Shown here: positions 32,112 through 44,544 of the stretch, in pieces
Layout of the letters: each line of letters begins with the position of its first letter
How positions within the stretch are numbered: the first letter of the stretch is position 1
Assembly (NCBI GenBank): GCA_024305745.1
Contig: JAHRBS010000004.1
Coordinates: 2,852,001-2,916,000 of the forward strand
Length of the DNA: 64,000 nucleotides
Direction of reading: 5' to 3'
From: Polyporus tsugae
Lineage: Eukaryota > Basidiomycota > Agaricomycetes > Polyporales > Polyporaceae
Notes under the pieces: model-generated
The model's input: only the letters and a program-made list of their open reading frames with translations
What the model was told of the DNA's origin: nothing
Database searches by the model: none
Program-made: the position numbers and the translations under genes

Positions 32112-34690
32112 TCAATAAGAGTCAAGGATGGAGAACGCCGGAAGGACGCTCTCGACCTTCGTAAGCATCTCCTCCCACTCGGCGACGGGGTCGGAGAGCG
32201 CAGTGATCGCGCCGCCAGCGGCCAGAGTCCACTCGTCGGTGAGAACCTTGTGGGTACCATTGGCGTGAGCACTACCGTCACCGTTGAGGGCGCCGTCGTG
32301 TCCATGCGCGCCGTTGTTAGTACTGTCGGTGTGGCCGTTGAGCCTATTCGGGGCACCGTTCCCGTTGACGTGCCCGTTGAACCTGAGGTAGTCGGCAATT
32401 CCAATCTGAGAGTAAGCGTCGGCGCCGTTCTGCCACTGCGCACGGGGCGGCATGGGCTTGTCGTCGAACTTGAAGCAGCTGCGGATGATGACGGCCCAGT
32501 CTCCGCCGCCGCCGACGTCCGCGTAGCCCATCACGCCCGAGTAGATGCTCCGCTCCTCGCCTTCTAGTTGACGAAGGATCTCTACGCTGCGCTTCTTTGG
32601 TGCGCCGGTCATGCTCCCTGCAGAACGACAGGATGCAGATTAGCAACTCCAGAACGCAACGCACACAGAATAAGAAATCGGCTTGGACCCACCTGGCGGC
32701 AAGCTTGCCCTGAGTACCTCCCACCCCAGGTCCGAATGCGTCTTATCCTTGACCGATTTGTCCGGCCGACCCTCGATGACGCTCACGAGCTGCCACACCG
32801 TCTCGTACTCCTCCACGGTGCAGAACTTGCGCACGTGCACGTCCTCGCCCACGACGCCGTGCAGGTCGTGCCGTATGAGGTCGACGATCATCAGGTTCTC
32901 CGCGACCTCCTTCACGCTCCCCGACAGCGCCGCCTCCGCGACCGCGCGGTCGACCCCCGGGCCCTTACGTACCGTGCCCTTGATCGGGCGGAGCTGGCAG
33001 AGCCCGTCGGGAGGACGCGCGTACGATAGGAAGCGCTCCGGGGAGGACGAGACGAGCGTCGACGGTTGCAGGCGGACGTAGCCTGAGTGTGGCGCGGGGT
33101 TGCGATGCCGGAGAGCCTTGTAGAGGGCCCAGGAGGAAGATGTGCCGCGCACGACGGCGGAGGCGGCCTTGGGCGCGGTGATGCGGGTGGGGGCGGTCAC
33201 GCAGAGCTCATACGAGTCCCCGGAGAAGAGGTACTCCTTCGCAGCGACGATCTTCGCGATGTACGACTCGCGGTTTGGGAGCGTGATGACTGGGAGAGGG
33301 AGCGGTGTGCCGAGCTTGGGCGGCTTGGTGGCGGGAGGTGCGTTGCGGTCCGTCGCCGAGTCTGCGAGGGCGCGCAGTTTGGCGGACATGTTAACGAGCC
33401 AGACGAAATCTGCAGGGAAGATGCTCTGGAGGTATACGACATTGGCCTGCTTGTCCAACACGATGCTGCGCTCGACAAAGACGAGATTAACGTCCGGGTG
33501 GCGGGTGGCGGGGTCCGGACGAGGAGGGAGTGGGGTCAACGTCTGGAAGCCGAGCTCGTAGCTAAGGTAACCCACGAGCCCGCCCCAGAACGGGACCTCC
33601 GGGGTACCTCCATGTGCCTTGCGGGTGCGCATGAACGCTGTCAGCCAAGCCCAGATGTCAAGCATGCCCAGCTCCTCGAATGTGACGTCCTTCCCGCGCT
33701 GGATCCTGACCGCAGAGTCACCCACGGAATACGTGATCTTGGCGGAGGTGGGGGTAAGGCAGCCGATAATGGAGAAGCGGCCTAAGGCGGCGGAGTCGAG
33801 CATGACGAAGTCCTTGCTATCGTCTTCGACGCCAAGCACCTCACAGATACGGTTGATGTCGGGCGGATGGATATGGAGAGAGCGGGTGGACACTGGGACA
33901 GAGCGTTCCTGGTCGGTCGCGACCGCTTCGGGACGCACGGTGGGCCAGGAAGTGCCGACGACAGCCTCTACACTAGAGTCCCAAGGGCGAGTGGTTCTGC
34001 CACGGGCTGAGGACCACTCGGAGGCGAGGCGCCAGAAGTTGCGGACGACGTCCTCGCCGCCACCCTCGGTACAGACGGATTCGGGGTGATACTGAACAGC
34101 CCAGAAGGGCTTGTATCGGTGCTTGCAGGCCATAACGACGCGACCGTTCTCGTGGCCATCGTCAGCCCAGCCAAGAGGGACGATGTCGGACTGTGGAGGA
34201 AGGTTGACGTGAAGGGAGTGATATCGCACGGCGCGAACGTCGCCTACACGGTCGAATATCTCGGTGCCCAAATGCTCGACACGGTAGACCTGACCATGTT
34301 TGACGATATTGAGACGTTTGATCTGGCCGCCGAATTCGATGGCAAGGCTCTGGAGACCGAGACAGACACCGAAGACGGGAGTGAGAAGATCGTCGGGGAC
34401 GTGCCAGATGTCTTTAACGACGCCAATGTCCTCGAGAATGTCGGGAGAGCCTGGGCCGGGACCGACGACAATGGCGTCGAAGTAGGTAAGCAGGGGGAGG
34501 AGGGTGGATACGGACAAGACATCGTTCTTGATGATATGGATGTCAGATCCGGGTATGGCCCGCTTGCAGAGCGAGGCTAGGCTATACGGCGAGATGAGTG
34601 AGGGTGGGTGTATGCGGGAGAGAGGACGCACTTGTAAGTGAAAGAGTCATAAGAGTCTATGAGGAGCAGGCGGGGCCTGTGGACGGCCAT
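32112..34690 (-). CDS. ABZ1: Bifunctional para-aminobenzoate synthase (PabA-PabB fusion)
   Basis: Makes 4-amino-4-deoxychorismate for folate synthesis. Three exons (34690-34632, 34581-32693, 32617-32112) give 817 residues. The N-terminal glutamine amidotransferase has 'LLIDSYDSFTYNL', 'VGPGPGSP', the nucleophile Cys in 'FGVCLGLQSLAIEFGG' and the His-Glu pair in 'AVQYHPESVCTEGG'. The C-terminal chorismate-binding domain has 'SPERFLSYA', 'RPIKGTVRKG', 'ENLMIVDLIRHDL', 'PPGSMTGAPKKR' and a final 'TLAAGGAI'. The Lys in PIKGT marks aminodeoxychorismate synthase; anthranilate synthase has Ala there. An Asn/Gly/His-rich insert interrupts the last part. Divergent from TTI1. Confidence 0.93.
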
Positions 34691-35058
34691 GGCAAGGTCA
34701 GAGAAGGGGGGTAGGGAGGATGTTGCCTATAGAAAACATTAGCGGCAGAAACGATAGACTATATACCGTCTGAATGGGGGCTATCCATGGTACGCGGGGT
34801 GAGAACACAGCGGAGGGCGAGCACGGCCGCACTGGGGGTGCAATACAGCGCCGGCCTGGCACTAGGACGCGTCTGTCACTTGGTCAGGTGACTCCCGTAA
34901 CGCTATTAGTCTGGCCCCCCAGTCCTGAGCCTCTCTCTCTCAGAGTCCTCTCAGGGTCTCTCCGCTCAATACGACCTCCTCTCGCCGCGCTCACCGTCCT
35001 GGGAGCCCCCCGCCGTGCTGGCTGCACTCCCCTCTCGCTCCCAGTACCGACCCAGGAG
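34691..35058. promoter_or_regulatory. Bidirectional promoter ABZ1 / TTI1
   Basis: 368 bp between the divergent start codons of PABA synthase and Tti1. It contains C/T-rich runs (about 34920-34970). No TATA box is seen, as usual for housekeeping genes. Confidence 0.5.
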
Positions 35059-38000
35059 ATGGAGGATGTCCGTGCGACCCAGTCCGCCTTTCAGCGGGTA
35101 CGCCCCATCGGATCCCATCTAGTCCTCCGCTCACCATTCTGCCATTCAAGCTCAAAGGCATCTGTATCCCTCTCCTCGGCAATTCACTCTTAACTCCTGC
35201 CTCCACCCCGGTCATCAACTCCCTTCTTTCTCAACTTCACCACACCCTTGTCCAATTAAAAGCAGAGGGCCATGTATTCCCCTCCGCCACCATATCATAT
35301 GTCTTCTTTCCGCTCTCATCCATTCTGCGCCGCAATGATGTCTCTGTCATCCCCGACCAATCTCTCGAGAAGATCCTCGCCATACTTGCCTTCTTATCAG
35401 ACGTTTGGTGGTGGGACATGGAAGTCACCGCATGGGAGCAAGTCTTCATGTTGTGCAGTGCCATCCTCGGAGGCATTGACCGCAAAGGCAAGGGCAAGGA
35501 TCGTGACGACGAGACAAAGCTTACCGCTACCCATTGTCTCTGGGCTTTGCTTCGAGAACGTGCGGCATCCGAAGAACCCGCTCCCTCGGTCCCCCCAGAT
35601 CGCGCACGCTCCAACTTGGCAACGTTCAGGAACCATGTCCAGACCTATAAGTTCCTTCCGGTCCTGGGACAAACCCTCGACTCTCTTCTGAATACAGCTG
35701 AGTCCAACCACCTCCCACTTCAGCGAATGTCACTCAAGGTTTTGACTGTCCTCGCTACCGACTACCTTCCGGACGGATTTGTGCCGCTGATCCTCCCCGG
35801 GACGGTCAGTACCATGACCAAGGTCGCCCTCGGCACTGGTACTGCAAGAGGGTGGGCAAATGGCGACATAGTTGCCACATCTCTCCTCGTCATACAACGT
35901 GTCATTGTTCGAGCCGTCGGTAACGACATTTGCATTCGCGAGGGTGCAATACGAAACGTAGACCATCTCGAGGACCTGGTCGGCGATTTGCATTCAGCTA
36001 AACCTACCGTGGAAACTCCCCCATCCTCCTCATTCTCGACACAGCGCACGCCAACGTGGCTCCGAGCTGTAACTTCGCAATTGCACATTGCCATCAACAG
36101 CCTCTCCCCACTCGTCAAGCACCAGACGCCTGCCGCCCTCATCGGACTGGCCGCATTTTCTGCGAACGTGCTGTCTGCCACCACCCTCACTCTTCCCCAA
36201 TCCTGGCCTCTGTTACTCTCTTTTCTTCTTTCCCTTCGGGGTTCCGCCTTCGACCGGGTGTCATGCCAAGCCGATGCATCGTTGCGACAGCTTCTCACTG
36301 CCCAGTCAAATCCTATCCTCCAAGCACTACTCCAAATATCCAGCGACAACCTCGCAGCACTTCCCCGCCTTCTCCTCTCACACGCCGATTCGAAGGTGGA
36401 GCACGTTGCTGGGATCCTTGAGTCCGTCTGCCAGCTCGCAGCCAGCCCCGATAGCCCCCGGCTTCCCGCTGTCACTGCGATCTCAATGGGCGTAGGAAAG
36501 CTGCTGGGCCCGCACGGCGGCGTCGAGAAGTGGGGTTGGAGCCTGCTTTCCACCCTCGAGTTCGTAAACCCTCCGATCGTAGTCACGCAGACGTCCACCG
36601 CTCAGCTGATGCTCGAGAGTGATCCCGCCGCCGTGCACGTTGCGCCGTTCCCAGAGCTCACCTTCAGACACGTCACTTCGCGTTCCACGCAGGAGGCGCT
36701 TGAACGTATGTTCCGGGCTCTTGGGTCGACCGCGGGTGACGAGTGTCTATTTGCCGTGGATTGGTTCTTGGACGTCGGGTTTGGTAGCAGGGGGAGCAGG
36801 GCGGTTGCCGCGCTATGGTGTGCGTGCCGGCTTCTTGAAGGCGCTGGGAGGGTGACGCTAAACTCTCCGTCGTCGAGTACCATTGCTGCCGGTCGAGGGA
36901 AGAGGCTGGAGAAGTTCGCACGCGACCTTACGAGGCGGATCGCCGAGGCCTGGGACGATTGGGACGACGAAGAGGTGCCTTCTCAGGACGCCGAGCACAA
37001 GGCGGGCCCGAGCGAAGAGAACACTCTCATCGAGCACGTCCGAGGACTTGTCACCGTGCGTGGCGTGCCTGGTACGGAGGGCCCCCCGTCGGCCGCCGCT
37101 GCACATTCGACCGTGCAGCCCCTGCTGCATCGCGGGCTGCTCCTGCAGCTGCTCGCGATTGCTGCGGGCATCCTTGAGGCTCGTTTCCTGCCGCTGCTTC
37201 TGCATGTGCTGTATCCGGTGCTGCATGGAATTGTGTCTGAGACGTCATTCGTCTCCGCCTCCGGCCTCGCTGCGCTCAACTCTATCACCAACAGCACGTC
37301 ATATGCGACATCCGCCAACCTCCTTCTGTCCAACTTCGATTACGCACTCGACTCCGTCTCTAGGCGACTCACTCGGCGGTGGCTTGATGTCGATGCAACG
37401 AAAGTTCTCGTCGTGTTGGTCCGGCTGATCGGACGCGACGTGGTGCAAAAGGCAGGCGATGTCGTCGAGGAATGTTTCGACCGGCTGGACGAGTTTCACG
37501 GGTACGAGATGATCGTCGACGGCCTCGTGGAGGTCCTGGGAGAGGTTGTCAAAGCCATCGAGGAGGATGAAGAGAATAGAATATCCCGCGAGTCCCGCAC
37601 TGCCCCTGACCACCATACTGTCCGGACCGAGGATGGTCAACGTCTGGACAAGTTCGTTGAATGGTTTGCCGGCCTAAAAGAGAACAAGGATAAGGCCGAC
37701 CACGCCGGTCACCCGGAACCGCTCCGGGACGACTCTTACCCGCGCGAATCTTGGGCGAAGGAGGAAGAGGAAGAAGGGAAGAAAGATGCAGGCGACACAC
37801 CCGAGGGCAACGCATCCACGCCGCAGCCAGGGGCACGGCCAAGGGCGGACGACCCGTTCGCAGAAGCACCCCCCACACCGTCACAGGCACTGACGACCCA
37901 GATCGTCTCTCGCTCCATCTACTTCCTCACCCACGGCGCTCCGACCGTCCGCGCACGCATCCTGCTCCTCCTCGCCCGTTCCGTGCCCGTCCTACCCGAG

Positions 38001-38561
38001 GCCGCGCTCCTCCCCGCCGTGCACAGCGCCTGGCCGTTCGTGCTGAACCGTCTTGCCGACGTCGAGACATTCGTCGTGGCTGCCGCGGCGAGCCTTGTGG
38101 CGGCCCTTGCAGAGCATGTCGGGGACTTTATGGCCCGTCGCGTGTGGGATGACGTCTGGCCGCGATTCCGTGAGCTCCTGAAGCGCCTCGCACAGGCGGA
38201 CAAGGGGAGCGCTCTCGCAAGGCGCGCCGCGGGCGTGGGGACCGGGTCGGCTTACACGCACTCGCACAGGTTGTATAGGGCGGTCATCCAGACGATGGCT
38301 GCCGCGGTCCGGGGCGTGCAGGCACAGGACGCGGAGGGTTGGGAAGTCATCGTGCTGTTCCGGCGATTCTTGCGGAGCGACGCGCACGAGGAGCTGCAGG
38401 CATGCGCACGGGAGCTGTATGTCGCCGTCGCGGAAAACAACGAAGATGCAGTGTGGCTTGCGATGGCAGGTACGCTGGGGTGGACGGATGGGCCCGTCGC
38501 ATTCTTGCGGGAGTTAAAGTGGGACATTGAGCAGAACGTCAGGATAATACTTTCTGAGTAG
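35059..38561 (+). CDS. TTI1: Tti1-like HEAT-repeat protein (TTT complex)
   Basis: Tti1 with Tel2 and Tti2 forms the TTT complex that matures PIKK kinases such as TOR, ATM and ATR. A 13-codon first exon (35059-35097), a 53-bp intron and one long exon (35151-38561) give 1149 residues. The short first exon is supported by 'AFQRLKGICIPLLGN', which matches the conserved Tti1 N-terminus. The body is a run of hydrophobic helix pairs typical of HEAT/ARM proteins. The C-terminal part ('WPFVLNRLADVETFV', 'DFMARRVWDDVWPRFRELL', 'EELQACARELYVAVAENN') fits Tti1. An acidic, Pro-rich loop (about residues 870-930) separates the two halves. Assignment is from overall pattern, so moderately sure. Confidence 0.82.
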
Positions 38562-38663
38562 CGCGGTCAGATCTACAAAATACAATCACAATCGACACAT
38601 CAAGGCAGGGTGTTACTACATGATGGGACATGCCGGGGTATGGAAGAGTAGTGAATAATGCTC

Positions 38664-40189
38664 TCAAGCGGGGGCATGCCGTCGTAGGACGACGCCTGCT
38701 TCTGCGAACAGAGCGGCAGATGCGTCATCGCTGTGCATCCGAAGTTTGAGTACTATGACATAGAAATGGAAAAAAAAAAGGACAGGAAGGCGCACACTTT
38801 GTAGCTCAGGTTGTAGACCACCTCCTTGACACCTGTCTGGATGATTTTTATCGTGCACTTCAGGCACGGACACCTGGGCGAAACGCAGGACGGACCGTTA
38901 GTAAGACCTGTGAAGAGACGTTGCCGAACAGATCTCGCCGGAACTTACGTGTTGCAGTAGAGGACAGAACCATCGCCAACGCGTTCCCTGCCAACTTCCA
39001 GTAGGGCATTTTCCTCCGCGTGCAGACAAAGACATTCGTCAGATGTCTCGCTGGCATTGTTGCACCGGGTGCAGCCGCCTTCATTGCAGTTCTTGAGTCC
39101 GCGTGGGGTCCCGTTATACCTTATCCGTGGTGCCCACCCCAAAGATGCCCATTGGTAAGTGTCGTAAGTGGCGGAAGGGCGGACTGACTTACCCCGTGGA
39201 GACAATCCGTTTGTTGCAGACGAGTATCGCGCCGACACGTCGCTTCATGCAATTAGAGCGGTGCGACGCCAGAGAAGCGAGCTGCATGAAGTACGTGTCC
39301 CACCCCGGTCGGAGGCGGTCGGGGTCGAGCAGGTTTATCTCCTCCAGACGGTCGCGAAGGGCGGGGACGGTTTGGAATGCATTCACCACATGCACAGTCG
39401 CGAGCTGGCTCAAGCTGCGGAAAGAGGCCTTGGAAGGCTGTCCTGGCGCGATCGATTTGTGAAGTTTGGGGGTATCCCGTCCTGATCCCCGGCTGTCGGA
39501 GCCGTAGTAGAAGACATCATGCTCCCGGATAAAGTCTTCGAGAGAGTGGTTGTAATCTGACCTGAAACAGGGGTGAAAATGACTGGCGGGAGGACTGTGC
39601 TTTGATACACTAACCACTCTAAGCTCCGGCGGTAGCGCTCCAGGAGTGGAGCGTCGACGCTGACGACCAGGACAAAGGGCCGGGTCATGAACTCGGTCAG
39701 TTCATCTAGCGTGTGTAGATCGAGGGTAACGAAGTTGGTCCGCCAGTTCTTGGTGACATGTGAGAGGAGCTCTGCCGCAGTCTGAAAGACCATTGGTTGA
39801 AGTTGGTCCTGGCTTGGAGCTGGAGACTGGAGGTCGGGTGAGACTGGGGAGACCATGCTCAGGAACGAGACACGATGGGGGTTGCTTCCAAGGTTGTTGG
39901 AGAAAGACAAAGTGCAGACGTCTCCGTCGACGCATGAGGTGGATGCATGGTCGGACTCGGGTCTGGCATCTAGACTCTGTTCATCGGCAGAGTCTCTTCG
40001 GTAACCCTATAAAATTTAAATGACTTCGGTTAATCTAACCGGCCCCACAGTCATCGATGTACATGAAGTTGTTACCTTTTGAGACGCATCTCGTGAAACT
40101 TGGACGGGTATGAAGCCCTTGACCTTGACGAGGTAACTCTGTACTGTGGACTTGCCCGCAAAACGGGTCCCGATCAGTGCAATGAACAT
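38664..40189 (-). CDS. DCD1: dCMP deaminase with N-terminal P-loop domain (Dcd1)
   Basis: Converts dCMP to dUMP for thymidylate synthesis. Six exons: 40189-40076, 40006-39615, 39561-39193, 39119-38949, 38873-38796, 38730-38664. They give 396 residues. The N-terminus has a Walker A motif (LIGTRFAGKSTVQ) as in a nucleotide-kinase-like domain. The deaminase zinc site is His-Ala-Glu in 'LCLHAEENALLEV' with Cys-x2-Cys in 'CPCLKCTIKI'. An additional upstream zinc/cysteine patch is 'GGCTRCNNASETSDEC'. 'GYNGTPRGLKNC' is typical of dCMP deaminases. The last donor was placed two bases inside the obvious GTGTGC to give 'LSYKVDDASAALF', the family sequence. Confidence 0.92.
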
Positions 40190-40682
40190 CTGCTTCCGAC
40201 GATCCTAGTAGGGAATTTGGAAGATGTTTTCGCCCGCCTCGATGTGCTTGAATCAGGCACAGAGGTATACTTGGCTAATTTGGGTATGAACGTCGTCCAC
40301 TTTTCGGACGAGTCGGGAAAGCGGGCAGAACCACTGGTGGACAGTGTAGTAGTGTGTGCAGAGGAGTGCGATAGTATCGATCGAGATCGAGATGCCTAGC
40401 CACCGACGCCGGACATCTCCGAACGCTATCAATGGGTATTTGCCCGGGTGGCTCACTTATGGTGTGGTTTGAAACATGGCTTGATGCACGCTCAAAAACA
40501 TCAACATTATTGAAGGACGGTACATTGCTGCGAGTATCATATCTTCAAGACACAAATCACGGACCCCTGTCCGTGCCAGCTTGTCGGAACATCTGTCGGC
40601 GACCAGAGTCAACGGGGACGGTACATGAAACATCGTCATGGAACTTACAACACCGCTTGTGAGCATGAGGTCTTGATGTTGT

Positions 40683-41795
40683 TCAGGTGGCAGAGACAGT
40701 GACTCTTTTGGGTAATGTAGCGCGTCGCCGCTCTTTCGCCGCCGTACGCTCCTTCGAGCGTTTTTCTTTTGCGGCTTTCATATCCTTCGGCGCGCTGGTC
40801 CGGAGTTGTTTTATATGCGTGGGAACCAACCTCGCTGGTGTCCGCGTCGCAGCTGAAGATAGCCAAGGGGCGCTCAGCAACGGGATCTTCTGGAGCAGTG
40901 GCGCCAAGGCGGAATATTTGGGCGCGGAGCTCTGGTTCCAATGCGTCATGAGGAATGCTACATTATAGACGATTGTGGGGGACACACCTCCACCAGCAAA
41001 ATTGACACCCGTCTGAGGCCCATGGCCGCCGAAAGCGTCTCTTCGGTCCCTTTGGGCAGTGGAACGAGCCATGTGCCACCAGATTGTGGGGAGTCCGTGC
41101 CGTAAACTCTGCGTGCCGAGTTGCATGTCGCAACAAGGTTCGGGATGTGACCCATCAGTATAGGAGGATCAATGTCTGCACGACAGGCGATGACAAGACG
41201 GGAAGGGGGAGGGGATGCTAGGGTAGCGTTCAACGACGAATCTTCTTGGCCTGGTCTCGTTTCGACCTGAGAGCGGTGAGATGCCGCTAGTATTTCTAAT
41301 CGCTTTGTCACCTCATTGATACCAACAGTCAGAGACGAAAGGACCAGAGGGGAGGGAGTGACAGCCAGGGCGTTGACATCAATGGGTACGTCATTTGAAC
41401 CACCGATAGCTTCAGCAGGATTTGTCGGGACGGCACAATGGTCCACCTTCGCTCTCTTCGATCTGTCTGCGTGGGGAAACCGTCTAGAGCGTCTCCTCTT
41501 CCTGCTTGAGTGTTCGTGTTCGAGGTTGTGCTCCGCAACTCCACCCAGAATATCGACAACGCAGGCGAAGACTGCATTTTGAACATTTACTGGAACAGAG
41601 GGCCTGGATGGATGGGTTAAATAGATAGTGCGTCAATGCAAATAGAACGTACCATTGTACGTGGAAGGGGTTGCCAACCACACTTTTGATCGTTGCCTTT
41701 CTCTCGGAGTTATCACGAGCCTTGGCTCTATTTGATTGACTTGTATGAGCCCGCGCAACTTGTTGGGACATGCCGACGAACTGAGATGAGACCAT
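40683..41795 (-). CDS. POP3: RNase P / RNase MRP subunit Pop3
   Basis: Protein subunit of the tRNA 5'-processing RNase P and the rRNA-processing RNase MRP. Three exons (41795-41653, 41603-40988, 40931-40683) give 335 residues. The family pattern is clear after joining: 'VVGNPFHVQWPSVPVNVQ', 'LMGHIPNLVATC', 'TWLVPLPKGTEETLS', 'RRVSILLVE', 'QKIPLLSAPWL' and 'VPTHIKQLRTSAPKDMKAAK', closely parallel in order to yeast Pop3. A basic, Ser-rich linker (SSRKRRRSRRFPHADRSKR) and a variable region enlarge it relative to yeast. An in-frame Met at residue 9 is an alternative start. Confidence 0.85.
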
Positions 41796-42816
41796 GTTAG
41801 GAGTTGATGATTACTCGAGCATAGAGATTTATAGTTAACGAACAGCTGGAGGGTAGGATTGAGACACCGGCCGTACGGTTCTGTTCTTTGGGCCTGAAGG
41901 GACAGACTTGCGTGGATGTACTACAACCTGGTTGCAACCCGGTTCAGTGAATGTTGTGGTCGACCAGTGCACGCTAGCGCTCAGGCGGTCCCGAACAGGA
42001 CGCGGCAGACGCTCATGTTAAGCGCGCCTGCATCGCGTTCCGGAGGATTCCGCACATGATGCGAGTCGGAGGCGAGTCGGAGTCGCGCACTTACTCTAGA
42101 TCTCCTCCGAGGGAGTCCAACCTCACCGTTTCTTTGCCCAGTTCTCAGGTGCCCTGTGTTGTGACCGGCACTTATCTCATATGCCAGTGGTCATCATGGA
42201 TCCCGGTATCTGATCTCCACCCTCAGGTTGGATATCTCCGAGCTGCTATCAATTCATTCCCGGAAGTTACACTACTGCGCTAACATTCGCTGCCATTCAA
42301 GAACATCGATGTGTGAGTCGGGGACTGCGGATTCGTTGGATTCAGTTGCATCATAATATCTGATATCAAGGAATACAGGATTTGACCAATTTGAAGAACC
42401 TTGCCATGGCACTTCTGGGTCTACATGAGTATCATCCCGTTTGTCATACCCCCATCGGCCCTTCGGTTTACGGGAAATGAACCGACAGTAGGTAATTTTA
42501 GTCCGTCCGTAAAATTTTGGGACGCTGGACGCCCATTGCCACCTACTCGGGCTCACAGCCACATTGGAAGTCACTGCAAGGTCTGTCATGTCAAATACAT
42601 GGTATTGACAATGCCATGGCTCATACGTTTTACCTGGCGCTAGAGGGACTACTGATCGTGTCACTCCTTGCATGTTCTTCATGTCTGGAGATGATCATGT
42701 CTCCTCATAGCGCCAGCCATCGCTTTAGGTATAAAGCAGCTGGGCAGTATGCACATAGGCCTATATCCACAGCACCGTAGCTCAGCCCCATTTCTCATCC
42801 ACAGGCTACTCTCGTC
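41796..42816. other. 1.0-kb intergenic region
   Basis: POP3 and GNAT genes diverge here. A minus-strand ORF of 136 codons (42682-42272) has no recognisable domain, and no exon partner is evident. A TATA box for the GNAT gene lies at 42730. Nothing else stands out. Confidence 0.4.
42730..42735 (+). promoter_or_regulatory. TATA box of the GNAT gene
   Basis: TATAAA lies 82 bp before the ATG at 42817, a typical distance for a fungal TATA-dependent promoter. Confidence 0.5.
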
Positions 42817-43978
42817 ATGTCTTCCGACGAATCCACCTTCTCGATCTCTGTCAACTTCCAGGCCAGCGACTTACCTTCCGAAGTCTGGGCATCATTCTGC
42901 GAGAACCCCCACGCCTCCAACATCATGTTCGCGCACGCAAGCAAAGTTGCAAAGCTCTCGTCTACGGCACCTTCGAGTACTGGGGAAAACGTGTGGATCT
43001 CCCTGTGGGATACGCGCGACACGAATTCGTCGCCATCCGTCACCTTCGTCCTTTCTTGCACAAACGGCCCCCTTGGACCCTACCCCATATTCATCTATAC
43101 CCCCCTGTCCGCCGCGTCCCTCGAGCACGCTGGTATCCCTGCGAGGCTTCTCGCTTTGGCCCGCTCACTGAATGCCGTCGTTCCACCCGAGCGCGTCTTC
43201 TCTGTCTTTGCGGTTGACTCCATCGCAACCATGTTCGCGGATATATGGACAGCGGAGACCGGCATTCCCCTTACCGCACATCCCAAATATTATCACGCTA
43301 GCCTCATGTGCTGCGACGAGAAGCTCCTGCTGCTTCGTTCGCTGGCGGAGTTGCCTGGCGCAGAAATTGTCCTACGCCGCGCCGTCAGCACCGACATCAC
43401 CAACGTCAGCAGGCTGTGCCACGCGTTCGCTGCCGGTTCGGTACGTCTCCTTGTATTGACTCGGGGGTGAACCGGTGACGAGCTGATTGTTATGCAATGT
43501 CAGGAACCTTTTGTGCTTTCTAAGGAGGAGGCGATACAGGAGGCAACGATCATGATCCAGAACAATCAGGTCTGGGTGCATGAGATTAGAGCGTCTGGCG
43601 GGAAAGCTGAGATCGCATCCATCGTTGCCACGACTCGAACAACCGACACTGTGGCTGCCATAACCAAGGTTTTTACAAACCCTGGATGGAGGTCTCTCGG
43701 ATGCGCCGAACGCCTCTTGCGTCATGTCTGCCAGCAGTGAGTGCTGATAATTTACGTTCATCCTCAAGGTGGCGCCCTCCGTTGATATAATTCCCGTCAG
43801 GCTCTTGAAGGAAAAGGCCGCCGTCATTCTCTATGTCGCTCATGATAACCCCGCAGCGTTTTCCGTATACAGAAATGTTGGCTTTGTCGGGTTCTCTGCG
43901 TACTCGAAGGGCCTCATGAACGAATCTTGGAAAGAACTAGGATTCGACCGGTCACGCGTCGAACTTGGACATTGGTAG
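42817..43978 (+). CDS. GNAT-fold N-acetyltransferase
   Basis: Three exons (42817-43440, 43504-43736, 43801-43978) give 344 residues. The N-terminal 180 residues are a variable domain. The C-terminal GNAT fold shows 'EIVLRRAVSTDITNVSRLC', a beta4 strand ('AEIASIVATTRTTDTVAA'), the acetyl-CoA loop region 'NPGWRSLGCAERLLRHVC' and 'YVAHDNPAAFSVYRNVGFVG'. The acetyl-CoA loop departs from the consensus Q/RxxGxG/A but keeps the Gly-x-x-Glu/Arg pattern. Substrate is unknown. Many agaricomycete genomes carry such lineage-expanded GNATs. Confidence 0.85.
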
Positions 43979-44544
43979 CTGGTTGGCCTGACATTTGTGA
44001 ACCGATACTGCCCTGCTCATAATATGTATATACCCTAGACCATAACACTAGTACTTGTACCACAGGAATCACCGTACTTATTTACACCGTTGAGTTTTTT
44101 CGGGAGTGCTCCGAAGGCTCTGTTAGCCTAAGTAGTAACCGTGAAGGTCGGGTCAAGCACTGCCACAGGTTCTCCAGTGAACGTCGACTCCAGGATTTGC
44201 CGCCACAACCTCTTCCTCGACCCACGCCGCGGCGCGAAGTGGCCCTCTCCTAATCTCCAGTTCACCTTTCCATTCATGGCTCTGTTGCTTTATCTTGGAC
44301 AAGGTACATTGCGCGTGTGCCGCGGACAGCATGGGAACGTCCCGTCAGCCTCGTTTCATTTTCGACCATCGCGGCACAGTAAACGTCCCTTTGTCCCGGC
44401 CTCAGTTTCTAGTTATCGTCGACTATTTTCCATCGCCGAATCGACTGGGAGATATGCAAGATCATACTGGACTGGGTGTGGACGTGGTTTCGGACAAGGT
44501 GCTTCCAACGAATGGTGGTCCTCGCCGGCTTCCGAGCTTTTTCG
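43979..44544. other. Intergenic or 5' region of arrestin-like gene, 566 bp
   Basis: A plus-strand frame from 44295 reads about 95 codons and could supply an alternative 5' exon, but its frame does not fit the next exon at the visible donor. I see nothing else in this stretch. Confidence 0.35.

Noticed and set aside
42272..42682. Minus-strand ORF of 136 codons
   Set aside because: No recognisable domain, no exon partner, and composition not clearly coding; kept only as a note in the intergenic entry.
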